A stretch of 64,000 bases of DNA from Gracilibacillus massiliensis (GCF_001458115.1 NZ_CZRP01000013.1:434001-498000); one strand, 5' to 3'. Positions 9,353-18,855 are shown, numbered from the stretch's first letter. Notes: generated from the letters alone by a model not told the origin. Translations and numbers: made by a program.

Positions 9353-10216
9353 TTAAGACACAAAAACAAGATACGTTATAAAAATTGTTAGCAGATACAC
9401 CAGAGAATTTACAAATAGCTTGTTAGCCCAGTTCACGATAGAGTTGTGTTTAAAACCACTTAAACCAATAATTAACCATCCAATATTTATTACAGTAAAT
9501 ACCCCATAAAAAAGCGGATGAAAATTCTCTAAAAATAACGGAATAAATAATAGTAGTGCTATATAAATATTCGTTCGACAAATGGTAACCTGATAACCTT
9601 TGACTACTGGTAGCATTTTTAAACCAGCACGGGCGTAATCATCATATTTACGAATCGCAATAGCGTACGTATGTGGCATTTGCCATAAGAACATTACCGC
9701 AAATAAGCTAAGCGGAATCGGATGTAAAGCTGTGTCAAATACTGCCCAGCCCATTAAAGGAGTAACAGCTCCTGATAAACTTCCAATATGTGTGTTCCAT
9801 GTTACTCTTCTTTTCGTCCAAACCGTATACACTACTACATAGGTATACCAACCAATAAATCCATATAGGGCGACTTCAATATTAATCATAAAAAGAATAA
9901 ATTGACCTATGATACTTAAGACAATTCCTAATATCAAAACAGCTCTCAAAGAGATTGTTCCTGTTACGGTTGGACGTTGTTTGGTTCGTTCCATCAATTT
10001 ATCTACATCAGCTTCTAACCAATTGTTTAACGTTAATGCTCCCGCAACAAGCATTCCACTTCCAAATAGTAATAATAATAACTGAAGCCAAACATCCATA
10101 AATGAAACATTATAATATTTTACCGCAATCAAAAACCCAAATATAGCAGGCAATACATTCGCTATTAATACGAATCTTTTAAATAAATATTTTAATTCTG
10201 TTAACAATAAAGCCAT
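9353..10216 (-). CDS. ctaB: Protoheme IX farnesyltransferase (heme O synthase)
   Basis: A UbiA-family membrane prenyltransferase with about eight or nine helices. The first aspartate-rich site and its flank read NNWLEADVDKLMERTKQRP, the pattern of heme O synthases. The second site reads RKYDDYARAGLKMLPV. The enzyme attaches a farnesyl group to heme b, giving heme O for cytochrome oxidases. The start has AAGGGG eight bases upstream. It is not beside ctaA or cytochrome oxidase genes, as ctaB usually is in bacilli. Instead it follows a SAM hydrolase gene by 12 bases and appears co-transcribed with it. It could be a second copy; this cannot be judged from one window. Confidence 0.9.
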   Translation of the reverse strand: MALLLTELKYLFKRFVLIANVLPAIFGFLIAVKYYNVSFMDVWLQLLLLLFGSGMLVAGALTLNNWLEADVDKLMERTKQRPTVTGTISLRAVLILGIVLSIIGQFILFMINIEVALYGFIGWYTYVVVYTVWTKRRVTWNTHIGSLSGAVTPLMGWAVFDTALHPIPLSLFAVMFLWQMPHTYAIAIRKYDDYARAGLKMLPVVKGYQVTICRTNIYIALLLFIPLFLENFHPLFYGVFTVINIGWLIIGLSGFKHNSIVNWANKLFVNSLVYLLTIFITYLVFVS

Positions 10217-10228
10217 CCATTGAACCCC

Positions 10229-11071
10229 TTAATCGATTTTCTTAAGATATATTCTCCAGTTGGAACCCGTTCCAACATTATAAGCCTTTGCAAAGGATCC
10301 CTGATTAATAGCAATAGCCATGTTATCTAAAGAATTTACATATAGCACGGCCTCACCTACATGAATGGAAGCAAAAGACCGTCCGAAGGTCATATTATTT
10401 CGATACACTCGTCGCGAATCATTAATAATCTCTATCTCAACTGCTTCCCCATAATCAATATTCAATTTTAAAAATAAATCTCTACTGATGTTCGTCCACA
10501 AGTTGCCAAATCGCACATCTAATATATCGATGGTTCCATTGATGGTGTGGTCTTCTAGCTTTGCTTCATAAAATGGGAGTCGAACTACATCCTTAATCAT
10601 TAACTCCTGACCGACATCTTCAAATGGTATTGTACCTGAAGCTAACCTTGCACCAGTATAGGCATAGATATCCCGACCATGGAAAGTATGGGAGGCCCCT
10701 GATTGGGGAAGTCGATTAACCTCTTCATCAATCTCGCGAATATGCTTAATACCTACTTTATAATAGATATGAGTAAGTGTGCCATTATCTGGTGTTACTA
10801 TAAATTGATCATTGTTCGTTTGTACAACCACACTTTTACGTTCAGACCCTACTCCTGGATCGACAACTGAAACAAATACCGTTCCTTTTGGCCAATAGGC
10901 AACTGTTTGTAATAGTCGATAAGACCCTTCCCATATATTAAATGGAGGTATATCATGAGTGTTGTCATATATAGGTATAACTTTACTTACATTGTGTGCA
11001 ACACCTTTCATTGCACTAACAGCTCCATCTTCTATACCAAAGTCTGATTGTAATACCAAAGCATTCATCAT
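10229..11071 (-). CDS. SAM hydroxide adenosyltransferase / SAM hydrolase (DUF62 family)
   Basis: The N-terminal domain begins ALVLQSDFG and has VSVVDPGVGSERKSV and VTPDNGTL, the hallmark motifs of the DUF62 (SAM hydrolase/fluorinase-related) family. The C-terminal beta-barrel domain starts near residue 170. Family members split S-adenosylmethionine with hydroxide into adenosine and methionine; fluorinases are close relatives, but the usual bacterial members are hydrolases. An in-frame ATG at 11092 exists, but the AAAGGAG site lies inside that extension and eight bases before the ATG at 11071, so I start there. It is 12 bases upstream of ctaB in the same direction, an unusual pairing. Confidence 0.9.
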   Translation of the reverse strand: MMNALVLQSDFGIEDGAVSAMKGVAHNVSKVIPIYDNTHDIPPFNIWEGSYRLLQTVAYWPKGTVFVSVVDPGVGSERKSVVVQTNNDQFIVTPDNGTLTHIYYKVGIKHIREIDEEVNRLPQSGASHTFHGRDIYAYTGARLASGTIPFEDVGQELMIKDVVRLPFYEAKLEDHTINGTIDILDVRFGNLWTNISRDLFLKLNIDYGEAVEIEIINDSRRVYRNNMTFGRSFASIHVGEAVLYVNSLDNMAIAINQGSFAKAYNVGTGSNWRIYLKKID

Positions 11072-11210
11072 GATGACTACTCCTTTCTTCATCTAGCATT
11101 ATTATACTATTATCTAACAATGAAATGAAAGGATATGTCAACGAACGTATCACGAATTTTAATAAAAGCATAAAAATCTCAATAGCCAAGTGAAAATGAA
11201 CATAAGCAGG

Positions 11211-11690
11211 ACAACACGACACAACCTGATAGAAATTTTGACATGATGTATGTGTGTAGTAACCGCTACGGCTTGCCCACTTCGCTTTCCAAGGGGCGCG
11301 TCTTCAGCTAACTTTGTAAAGGAGGTCACTTTACAAAGTGGATCTTCAGATCGCGCTGATCCCCTAGGAGTCGAAGTGGACGCCTACGCTCAGTGAGAGT
11401 CTACAACGATTACAAATGCTGTTATTTTGGATTATTTCTAAAATATTTACCACAAAAGTTGTGATTATAGCAAAAATGCACTCTCTTGCTTTAGTTGTAG
11501 AGTATAAAAAAGCGCAGGCGTCCGTTTCCACTCCTGCGGGAAGTTTTTATCCGAAGATCCACTTTTTAAGCGAACTGTGCTTAAAAAGTTAGCTGAGGAG
11601 AAAAACCCGCGGAAAGGGAAACGGACAAGCCGGAGCAGTTGTTACGCAGTTCTAAAATGTCATATTTACCAACAGAGTTATGTAGTATAC
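11211..11690. repeat. Large inverted-repeat intergenic element (copy A)
   Basis: This fills most of the gene-free 11072-11748 stretch. It begins with GCTACGGCTTGCCCACTTC near 11259 and ends with GGACAAGCCGGAGCAG near 11620, with shared internal motifs such as GTGGATCTTC and TTAGCTGAGGAG. It is built like copies D, E and F: two inverted unit copies around a centre of about 100 bases. It is the most diverged long copy and shares least in the outer flanks. No coding potential beyond short chance frames. Confidence 0.8.
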
Positions 11691-11707
11691 TCCTTCGTTT
11701 AAATAGT

Positions 11708-11748
11708 AAAACCCCGAACTATGTTTGAAATCGTTCGGGGGATTTTTG
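11708..11748. terminator. Bidirectional terminator after the GH43 arabinanase gene
   Basis: CCCCGAAC (11712-11719) and GTTCGGGG (11733-11740) form a perfect stem, with T-rich tracts on both strands. It directly follows the arabinanase stop on the minus strand. Confidence 0.85.
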
Positions 11749-12798
11749 CTATTGAAAAGTTGGCCAGTTGTTTTGCCAATTTATTTCCCTGATTTGCATG
11801 CGGATTGTGCCATCTGCATCACCATCATAATAATGATAAACCATATAGTATTTATCCTCTTCTTCTAGAATATCTTGGCCACCTGGTCCAATATGATTAT
11901 CGATACTTTCAAGAATTACGTCACCGCCACCTTCAAGCAATTCGTTACCTTCGGAGTCCAAATAAGGTCCTGTAACAGATTCAGACCTTCCAACCGCTAC
12001 CTTATACGTACTATCCAAACCGTCACAACATTTATCCCAAGAAGTTAATAAATAGTAATAACCGTTTCGTTCAAAAATAGTCGGTCCTTCAATCGCATTG
12101 TGTTCACTTTTCGATTGCCTAGATGCTACCTTGTTTACTTCTCCAATAGGTTCTACTAAATTATCAGTTAATTCTTGAACAAAAATCCCACCAAAATGAG
12201 AGCCAAACACCATCCACCATGTTCCGTCCGCTTCAAAAACCATGGGGTCGATGGCATTATATTCTGTTTGGCCTGGAACAGAGGTAATAATCGGACCATG
12301 ATCTTCCCAACTTGCTAAATCAGATGGGGTAGTTGTACTTGCAACTCCAATACTAGACTCATTAGTGCCAAAAATAGAAACTGCATAATATAAATAAAAT
12401 ACCCCATTTTGTTCAACGACATGTGGTGCCCATAAATGAGCCACATTAAATTCTTTTGCCCATTCTGGTACTTCAATTTCACCAATAGACTGCCAAGGAC
12501 CTGCAACATCTTCAGTAGATTTTCGCATAAAAATACCACCAGGATCACTATTGTTTCTTGCTGCACCGGTTGATACAACGAAATAATTTTCATTTTCTTT
12601 AAAGATAGATGGATCATGTACTGGGTCATCTATCCCTGCTGATTCATTAAAATCACCGATTTCCCCTCTCATATCTAGCAATGTATCACTCGAACCATTA
12701 AACAAACCAGAAAGTTTATCATGATTAATATTAATGATAACAACAATACTAATTAGTATAATAATAGATATCCACGCCTCTTTTTTAATCATCTTCAC
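11749..12798 (-). CDS. GH43 endo-1,5-alpha-L-arabinanase-like protein, membrane-anchored or secreted
   Basis: A hydrophobic N-terminal segment (about 8-24) without an obvious signal-peptidase site suggests a signal anchor, though secretion is possible. The rest is a five-bladed propeller of family GH43. Putative catalytic residues are visible: the base Asp in VHDPSIF, the pKa-modulating Asp in NAIDPMVF and the acid Glu in NAIEGPTIF. The sequence (LWAPHVVEQNGVFYLYYAVS, GGGGDVILE-type loops, HIGPGG) fits arabinan-degrading enzymes, which cut the arabinan side chains of pectin. It is a single gene with its own terminator and a cre-like site over its promoter, so glucose repression is likely. Exact specificity (endo versus exo) is uncertain. 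Confidence 0.85.
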   Translation of the reverse strand: MKMIKKEAWISIIILISIVVIININHDKLSGLFNGSSDTLLDMRGEIGDFNESAGIDDPVHDPSIFKENENYFVVSTGAARNNSDPGGIFMRKSTEDVAGPWQSIGEIEVPEWAKEFNVAHLWAPHVVEQNGVFYLYYAVSIFGTNESSIGVASTTTPSDLASWEDHGPIITSVPGQTEYNAIDPMVFEADGTWWMVFGSHFGGIFVQELTDNLVEPIGEVNKVASRQSKSEHNAIEGPTIFERNGYYYLLTSWDKCCDGLDSTYKVAVGRSESVTGPYLDSEGNELLEGGGDVILESIDNHIGPGGQDILEEEDKYYMVYHYYDGDADGTIRMQIREINWQNNWPTFQ

Positions 12799-12847
12799 AT
12801 CCTCTTTTCCTAGTTATCTGATACATTATATCATTACATAACATAAA

Positions 12848-12861
12848 TGTATACGTTTACT
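12848..12861. promoter_or_regulatory. Candidate CcpA cre site upstream of the arabinanase gene
   Basis: TGTATACGTTTACT differs from the cre consensus TGWAARCGYTWNCW at one position. It lies 50 bases before the arabinanase start and overlaps the -35 region of a minus-strand promoter whose TATAAT -10 reads from 12830 to 12825. This placement would give carbon catabolite repression. Confidence 0.6.
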
Positions 12862-12887
12862 AAAAAACAGAGAACTTAGTTAACAAA

Positions 12888-13610
12888 TTAAATATCCATA
12901 GGATTACCAGTATCATCTAAAAATGCAAAACGTTGCTCTATCTCCAGTCCATTTTCGATAATTGCAAAAATATTGTCTGCTGTATCCTTGGGAAGCTTTG
13001 GAGCATTGTTCCCTCCCATATCGGTTTTCATCCATCCAGGGTGAATCGAAATCACATTGATTTGATCATCTTTTAAATAAACTTTTAACTTTTCTGTTAA
13101 CATATTTAAGGCTACCTTCGTCATACCATAAGGATAATCTCCACTATATGCGTTTGATAGACTGCCTGCTTCAGAACTTATATTAATAATAGCTTGGTTA
13201 TTCACCTTTTTTCGCTGGCGTTCCATTCGCAAAACTGGTAAAAAATGCTTAACGACCCGCAAAGGGCCGAGTGTATTTACATCAAAAGCTTGTAAGCATG
13301 CATGAATATCTAACTCTTCGATTGTTTTATCACGCTCATTTAAAATAGCGGCATTATTTATAATCACATCTAAATATTGATCCGTAAGTTTTACTGCCTC
13401 CGCTGCATGCTCCACAGATTTTTCGTTGGTTACATCCATATGTATAATTCGAAGTTGTCCTTCGTACTTATCCTTTAATTGTTGCAAGTCATCAATTTGT
13501 TTATCAGCTAAGGAACGAACAGCAGCAAAAATAATATGTCCTCTTTCAAGTCCGCTTTTAACTAAGGATAAACCTAGCCCCCTGTTTGCCCCTGTAACAA
13601 AAACCTTCAT
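12888..13610 (-). CDS. Short-chain dehydrogenase/reductase
   Basis: A 240-residue classical-type SDR with the Rossmann motif TGANRGLGLSLV at the N-terminus, the structural NNAA near residue 87, a catalytic serine in INISSEAGSL (about 144) and the YPYGMTK active site (Tyr about 160, Lys about 164). A GAGGTG site precedes the ATG. The closest general resemblance is to the C-factor/carbonyl-reductase-like SDR group; the substrate cannot be inferred. It lies between two unrelated genes with no clear operon partners. Confidence 0.9.
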   Translation of the reverse strand: MKVFVTGANRGLGLSLVKSGLERGHIIFAAVRSLADKQIDDLQQLKDKYEGQLRIIHMDVTNEKSVEHAAEAVKLTDQYLDVIINNAAILNERDKTIEELDIHACLQAFDVNTLGPLRVVKHFLPVLRMERQRKKVNNQAIINISSEAGSLSNAYSGDYPYGMTKVALNMLTEKLKVYLKDDQINVISIHPGWMKTDMGGNNAPKLPKDTADNIFAIIENGLEIEQRFAFLDDTGNPMDI

Positions 13611-13707
13611 TTTATCACCTCACCCACATTTTTGCAAACCCTTACAATTTAATGATACCACATTTTTACTAATGAGAATAAGAGATATCTTAGTAGCAAC
13701 TAAAACA

Positions 13708-13737
13708 ATGGCCACGTAATCAGGGGAACGTGACCAT
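13708..13737 (-). terminator. Terminator after the P-type ATPase gene
   Basis: ATGGCCACGT (13708-13717) and ACGTGACCAT (13728-13737) pair with one mismatch. On the minus strand a T-rich tract follows. It lies 11 bases beyond the ATPase stop. Confidence 0.7.
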
Positions 13738-13748
13738 TATTATGTTTC

Positions 13749-16373
13749 TTATTTATTTCTAACTATCTTAACTACTTCCATTAATATAACAGATGCGATC
13801 GCAAGACCAAATGCAATCCATCCCTGACTCCATCCAAACTCAGCCGGAATATGGAAGACATCTCTTGCAAATGGTAGTATCGTAATTGCATATAAAACAA
13901 AGCCAACCCCTACAGCTCCTAGTACGTATTTATTTTGGAAGAAGCCTGCTCCAAATGCTGTCTGTACGTTAGACCTTGCAGGGAATGTTTGTAAGGTCCT
14001 TGATAAAATCAAAGTTGTAAAAGCCATCGCGACACCCATTTCTTCTGAATGTTGCAAACCAATATAATGCGAAATAATGACCGCTACACCTATTAATAAA
14101 CCGCGAATGATCACAGATCTTAGTGTACCTCCTGCAAAGATACCATCATCAATTTTTCGAGGTTTCCGTTTCATCACATTTGGTTCAGATTTTTCCATCC
14201 CTAAGGCAATTGCTGGCAATGAATCATTTACCAAATTAATAAATAATAACTGTAGCGCAGTAAAAGGATTTGCCCAGTTCATGATAACCGCAAATAGGAT
14301 TGCGATGATGGCTCCAAGATTACCTGCAAACAAATAAGCAATCGATTTTTTTATATTATCGAATACGGTTCGACCGACACTCACTGCTTTGACAATGGAA
14401 ACAAAATTATCATCTGTTAATATCATTGCGGCAGAATCCTTGGCAACATCTGTACCACTGCCCATACCAATTCCAATATCCGCTTGTTTCAACGCGGGGG
14501 CATCATTAACACCATCACCTGTCATAGCGGTAATTTGGTTTTTCCGTTGCCATGCTTTGACGATTCGTATTTTATTCTCAGGTGATACACGCGCATATAC
14601 AGAAATCTGCTCTAATTTCTCATCTAAGTCTTGTTCAGACATTTTATCTAATTCTTTACCAGTTACCGCTAAATCACCTTCATCCATAAGACCAATTTCT
14701 TTTCCGATCGCTTCGGCAGTTGTTTTATGATCACCTGTTATCATGACTGGTTTAATGCCCGCCTTTTTTGCTTCTTCAATTGATCCATATACTGCATCCC
14801 TTGGTGGATCCATCATAGCGGTGAAGCCAATCAGAACAAAATCCTTTTCATCTTCTAATGTCAATTCGTGATCTTTAGTTAACTTTTTATATGCAAAAGC
14901 CAATACACGTAATGCTTGTTTTGAATATGCTTCATTCTGTTGGTGTAGTTTTTCTAGCCAATCAGAGGTTAATTCTTCTTCTTTTCCATCAATTAAAATA
15001 AACCTGGCTTTATCTAACATGACGTCTGGTCCACCTTTAATCAACATCAATCGCTCATTGTTAATTGTATGAACCGTAGACATCATTTTGCGGTCTGAGT
15101 CAAAAGGCAGCTCCGCTTCTCGTTTATACTTATTTCTTAATTCTTTGTACGGTTGTTTTTGCTTTTCTGCTAAATGGATAAGTGCAATCTCTGTAGGATC
15201 CCCTATTTCGTTCTTATCTTCATTAATATAGGAGTCATTACACAGTGCAGCCGTCTGTATTAGTAATTCTTCGCTCATCACCCATTTTTCGCTACTAAAT
15301 GGATCTTCTATTCCAGGTAAAAAAGTTTCAGTGACTGTCATTTGATTTTGCGTTAGAGTTCCGGTTTTGTCTGTGCAGATAACACTGGTTGACCCTAATG
15401 TTTCTACTGCAGGTAATCTGCGTATAATGGCATGTTGTTTTGCCATTTTATTAGTTCCAACGGACAGAACGATGGTTACAATTGATTGCAGCGCCTCAGG
15501 AATTGCGGCAACCGCGATCGCTACCGAGAACATTAACGCATCTAAAACAGCTTTTGTCATATCAACATCTGCATCACTAAACCATATGCGGCCAACTTGT
15601 ACTGCAAAGATAACAATACAAATAAGCAGGATAGCTATACCTAGTTTTTTACTAAAAGAATCAAGTTTTCGTTGCAATGGGGTTTGTTTAGATTCAGCAG
15701 TTTCGATCATTTCTGCTATTTTTCCGATTTCCGCTTTTCCACCAGTAGCTGTAACTACAAATGTTCCTCGACCGTTGACAACTAATGAACTAGAAAATAC
15801 CATATTAATTCTGTCACCGATTGATACTTCTTCTTTAATAGGTTCTGTTTCTTTTTCAACAGCATCTGACTCACCAGTAAGCATTCCTTCATTTATTTTT
15901 AATGATTCCGCTTCTAGCAAACGGCCATCTGCCGGTATGTAATCCCCTGCTTCTAATTGTACAATATCACCTGGCACCAACTCTCGAGCCATAATGGTTT
16001 GACTCGTACCATTTCTAACCACTTTGGCTTCAGGGGCCGACATATCACGAAGAGCATCGAGTGAGCTCTCGGCCTTTTTGGTTTGGACTACACTAATCAC
16101 CGAATTTAACAAAATAACAATAAATATTATGATGGACTCAATAACTTCACCTAGGACTAACTGGACAATCGCTGCAATCAAAAGAACTACTACCATAGCA
16201 TCTTTAAACGTTTCTAAGAACAGTTTCCAAGTAGGAACTTTTTCTTTATCGGCTATTTCATTATAACCTTCCTGCTCCAGCCGGTTATTAACTTCCTGAC
16301 TAGTTAGCCCGTCTTCCTTTGATACTTCCCACTGATCTAACACTTCTTTTTTAGTTTTTTGGTAGGTACTCAA
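13749..16373 (-). CDS. Calcium-transporting P-type ATPase (SERCA/LMCA1-like)
   Basis: The 874-residue P2-type ATPase has all core motifs: TGES in the actuator domain (about 165), DKTGTLTQNQ for phosphorylation (Asp near 335), KGGPD in the nucleotide domain, and GDGVNDAP at the hinge. Ion-site helices read VAAIPEAL (M4) and NLVNDSLPA (M6), as in the Listeria calcium pump LMCA1, so Ca2+ export in exchange for protons is likely. The start is TTG: AGGGAGGAAA lies six bases upstream, and TTGA overlaps the stop of the CNNM gene, giving translational coupling. A relation to Na+ or Mn2+ transport cannot be excluded. Confidence 0.92.
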   Translation of the reverse strand: MSTYQKTKKEVLDQWEVSKEDGLTSQEVNNRLEQEGYNEIADKEKVPTWKLFLETFKDAMVVVLLIAAIVQLVLGEVIESIIIFIVILLNSVISVVQTKKAESSLDALRDMSAPEAKVVRNGTSQTIMARELVPGDIVQLEAGDYIPADGRLLEAESLKINEGMLTGESDAVEKETEPIKEEVSIGDRINMVFSSSLVVNGRGTFVVTATGGKAEIGKIAEMIETAESKQTPLQRKLDSFSKKLGIAILLICIVIFAVQVGRIWFSDADVDMTKAVLDALMFSVAIAVAAIPEALQSIVTIVLSVGTNKMAKQHAIIRRLPAVETLGSTSVICTDKTGTLTQNQMTVTETFLPGIEDPFSSEKWVMSEELLIQTAALCNDSYINEDKNEIGDPTEIALIHLAEKQKQPYKELRNKYKREAELPFDSDRKMMSTVHTINNERLMLIKGGPDVMLDKARFILIDGKEEELTSDWLEKLHQQNEAYSKQALRVLAFAYKKLTKDHELTLEDEKDFVLIGFTAMMDPPRDAVYGSIEEAKKAGIKPVMITGDHKTTAEAIGKEIGLMDEGDLAVTGKELDKMSEQDLDEKLEQISVYARVSPENKIRIVKAWQRKNQITAMTGDGVNDAPALKQADIGIGMGSGTDVAKDSAAMILTDDNFVSIVKAVSVGRTVFDNIKKSIAYLFAGNLGAIIAILFAVIMNWANPFTALQLLFINLVNDSLPAIALGMEKSEPNVMKRKPRKIDDGIFAGGTLRSVIIRGLLIGVAVIISHYIGLQHSEEMGVAMAFTTLILSRTLQTFPARSNVQTAFGAGFFQNKYVLGAVGVGFVLYAITILPFARDVFHIPAEFGWSQGWIAFGLAIASVILMEVVKIVRNK

Positions 16374-17698
16374 GCTTCGTTTCCTCCCTTATCTTTATCT
16401 TTCGTAATTAATATTTTTTCGATACGATAATCTGAAATTTCGATTGCTTCTAAAATAAGATTACCATATATTACGCTAGGTTGCTCTTTTGGATGAGGTA
16501 TATAACCTAATAGATGGACCATAAAGCCATTAATGGTTTCAAAATCATCTGATGGTAGCTCTACTTGAAAAGCTTCTTCCAATAGATAGAGGTGTGTCGT
16601 TCCTTCTACTTCAAATTGGTTACTATTGATTTTTTTAAAACTACTTGATTCATCTTCACCTGGCAGGTGATGTTCACTTAAGATTTCTCCAACAATTTCT
16701 TCAATAATGTCTTCCATTGTAATTAAACCATCAATCCCACCGTATTCATCGACAACCATCGCAATATGAATATTATGATTTTTCATATCTCGAAAAGCGA
16801 CATCAACTGGTTGGGATTCCATGACATAATAAGGTTTTCTTAAAATGTTTTTAAGTGTAAAAGGATGATCTCTTTCTTGTAAAATGGGAAACATATCCTT
16901 CATATGTAAGATACCTATTACATGATCGATATCAACCTCATAGACAGGAAAACGTGTAAAACGTTTGTCATTTATCACTTCTAAAATTTCATCCACACTA
17001 GATTCGATATTTATAGCCGTAATCTCTGTTCGATGAGTCATTATATCTGTTACGGTTTTATCGTTAAATTCAAAGATATTATGAATCATTCGTTTTTCTT
17101 CATTTTCAATCGTTCCCCTTTCTCCTCCAATATCAACTAACATCCGAATTTCTTCTTCATTTGCTTCATCTTGTTTTGCATTGGGATCGACTCCAAATAA
17201 TTTTACGATTAAGTTAGTAGAATGATTCAAAATTTTTACAAATGGATAACTTACTTTAAATAGAAATGTTAAGGGTATAACAGTTTTGTAAGCAATTGTT
17301 TCGGCTTTTTGTAGCGCCAGTTGTTTTGGTACAAGTTCCCCTATCACTAATGTAAAGTAAGAAAGTAATATCGTTATCGTAATAACAGCAATAGTCTCCA
17401 ATATCGAAACAGCTATAGGTACCCCAATAGCCACTAACCATTCGGCCAATGGACCAGCAAAACTGTCTGCTGCGAAAGCACTAGCTAAAAATCCCGCTAG
17501 TGTAATCCCAATTTGTATAGTTGCTAAAAAACGACCTGGTTCTGCCAATAGTGTCTGCAATTTTATCGACTTTTTATCTTGCTGTTCCGCTCTTTTTTTA
17601 ATTTTATTATCATTTAATGCGACCAATGATATCTCCGAAGCCGCAAAAAAGGCATTCACTAATATTAAAATAATTAGTATTCCAATCTCTAATAACAA
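16370..17698 (-). CDS. CNNM/CorC-family (HlyC/CorC) membrane protein with CBS domains
   Basis: The protein has an N-terminal DUF21 membrane domain (about 1-190, four hydrophobic segments), a CBS pair (about 205-330) and a CorC_HlyC domain (about 345-430, EDIIEEIVGEI precedes it). This is the family of Mg2+ efflux/transport proteins such as MpfA and CorC, though some members are only linked to ion homeostasis. The start is TTG with GGAGGG eight bases upstream. It is the first gene of a two-gene operon with the Ca2+-ATPase (4-base overlap), suggesting a joint divalent-cation homeostasis unit. Confidence 0.9.
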   Translation of the reverse strand: MLLEIGILIILILVNAFFAASEISLVALNDNKIKKRAEQQDKKSIKLQTLLAEPGRFLATIQIGITLAGFLASAFAADSFAGPLAEWLVAIGVPIAVSILETIAVITITILLSYFTLVIGELVPKQLALQKAETIAYKTVIPLTFLFKVSYPFVKILNHSTNLIVKLFGVDPNAKQDEANEEEIRMLVDIGGERGTIENEEKRMIHNIFEFNDKTVTDIMTHRTEITAINIESSVDEILEVINDKRFTRFPVYEVDIDHVIGILHMKDMFPILQERDHPFTLKNILRKPYYVMESQPVDVAFRDMKNHNIHIAMVVDEYGGIDGLITMEDIIEEIVGEILSEHHLPGEDESSSFKKINSNQFEVEGTTHLYLLEEAFQVELPSDDFETINGFMVHLLGYIPHPKEQPSVIYGNLILEAIEISDYRIEKILITKDKDKGGNEA

Positions 17699-17886
17699 AT
17701 TCTAATCCCTCCAAAAAACATCTATATCTTTGTTATACCCAAAATAGACGATTATAAGACAATTCGTAGAGGCAATCCGAGAAAAAAGTGGTTAAAAATG
17801 GTGATTCCTTGTTAAAACTATGGCATAATAGATAATGTCAGTTATAAACATATTTAATCAGTAGTTGGAAAGAAGTTGATGAACAT

Positions 17887-18789
17887 ATGCAATTGGAAAT
17901 AGATAAATCCTCTTTACATATTTATGAAGCTTTAGCAAGCAAGGTAAGATTGGAAATTATCCAGTTATTATCTAAAAATAAAATGAATATAAAAGAACTC
18001 TCAAGCGCTTTAGGCATTAGTAGTCCAATCGTAACAAAGCATATTGAGAAATTAGAAAAGGCCGGTATTATTCGAACCGAAAAAATACCTGGAAAGTCAG
18101 GTTTACAACGGATTTCGATATTAAAAGTTGATCATATTGAAGTGAATTTCCCGAAAAAAATCTATCATTCTTTTGCTACATATGAAACAAGCATCCCAAT
18201 TGGTCATTATACAGATTACAAAGTTTTACCTACGTGTGGGCTAGCAACTAATAAAGACTTTGTAGGTCCAGTCGATCAAACAAAATACTTTATGGATCCT
18301 AAACGAATGGATGCCCGAATATTATGGTTTACGGAAGGATTTGTTGAATATAAAACACCAAATTTCTTGAAAGAAGAAGATCAATTACAGCAAATGGATA
18401 TCAGTTTTGAGATTTCTTCCGAGTTTCCATTTTCTAATGAGGTGTGGCCATCTGATATAACGTTTACTTTAAATGATATGGAATTAGGTTCATGGCAGAG
18501 TCCTGGTGATTTTGCTGACACCCGCGGGAAATACACTCCTGATTGGTGGCCACATAACATTAATCAATATGGCGTGTTTAAAACCATTCGGATCACTTCT
18601 CATGGTACCTATATGGATGGTGAACCAATGTCAGACGTTACGATTGATGATTTAGACACAAGCGTTGATGGTTGGAAATTCCGTGTAGAGGTAAAAGAAG
18701 ACGCTGAACATGTTGGTGGTGTTACGTTATTTGGAAAAGGATTCGGAAATCATGATCAAGATATCAATTTTAAATTATATTATATTTAA
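17887..18789 (+). CDS. ArsR-type winged-helix regulator with a large beta-rich C-terminal domain
   Basis: Residues 1-85 form an ArsR-like winged helix (IYEALASKVRLEIIQLLSK, then IKELSSALGISSPIVTKHIEKLEKAGI). The remaining 215 residues are rich in Trp, Asp and beta pattern, such as DWWPHNINQYG and TIDDLDTSVDGWKFRVEV. They do not resemble a metal-binding ArsR sensor. I recall similar-length ArsR-like regulators in Bacillaceae and Paenibacillaceae. The C-terminal fold looks like a carbohydrate-binding-type beta sandwich, which is my inference. The ribosome site is weak (GAAAGAAG). It is monocistronic, with a strong terminator; the target genes are unknown. Confidence 0.75.
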   Translation: MQLEIDKSSLHIYEALASKVRLEIIQLLSKNKMNIKELSSALGISSPIVTKHIEKLEKAGIIRTEKIPGKSGLQRISILKVDHIEVNFPKKIYHSFATYETSIPIGHYTDYKVLPTCGLATNKDFVGPVDQTKYFMDPKRMDARILWFTEGFVEYKTPNFLKEEDQLQQMDISFEISSEFPFSNEVWPSDITFTLNDMELGSWQSPGDFADTRGKYTPDWWPHNINQYGVFKTIRITSHGTYMDGEPMSDVTIDDLDTSVDGWKFRVEVKEDAEHVGGVTLFGKGFGNHDQDINFKLYYI

Positions 18790-18817
18790 GATTGTGATGA
18801 TGTATTGTAATTATCAT

Positions 18818-18855
18818 GAAACCTTGTTTACATACAAACAGGGTTTCATTTTTTT
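18818..18855 (+). terminator. Terminator after the ArsR-like gene
   Basis: GAAACCTTGTTT (18818-18829) pairs with AAACAGGGTTTC (18836-18847) around a six-base loop, allowing one G-T wobble, followed by a run of seven T. It lies 29 bases after the stop. Confidence 0.88.

Noticed and set aside
11016-11222. Open frame overlapping the SAM hydrolase start on the same strand
   Set aside because: It lies in another frame over the known gene and its promoter; no ribosome site or recognisable motif.
15367-15942. Antisense 191-residue frame within the Ca2+-ATPase gene
   Set aside because: It is the shadow of a strongly coding gene and has no ribosome site or recognisable domain.
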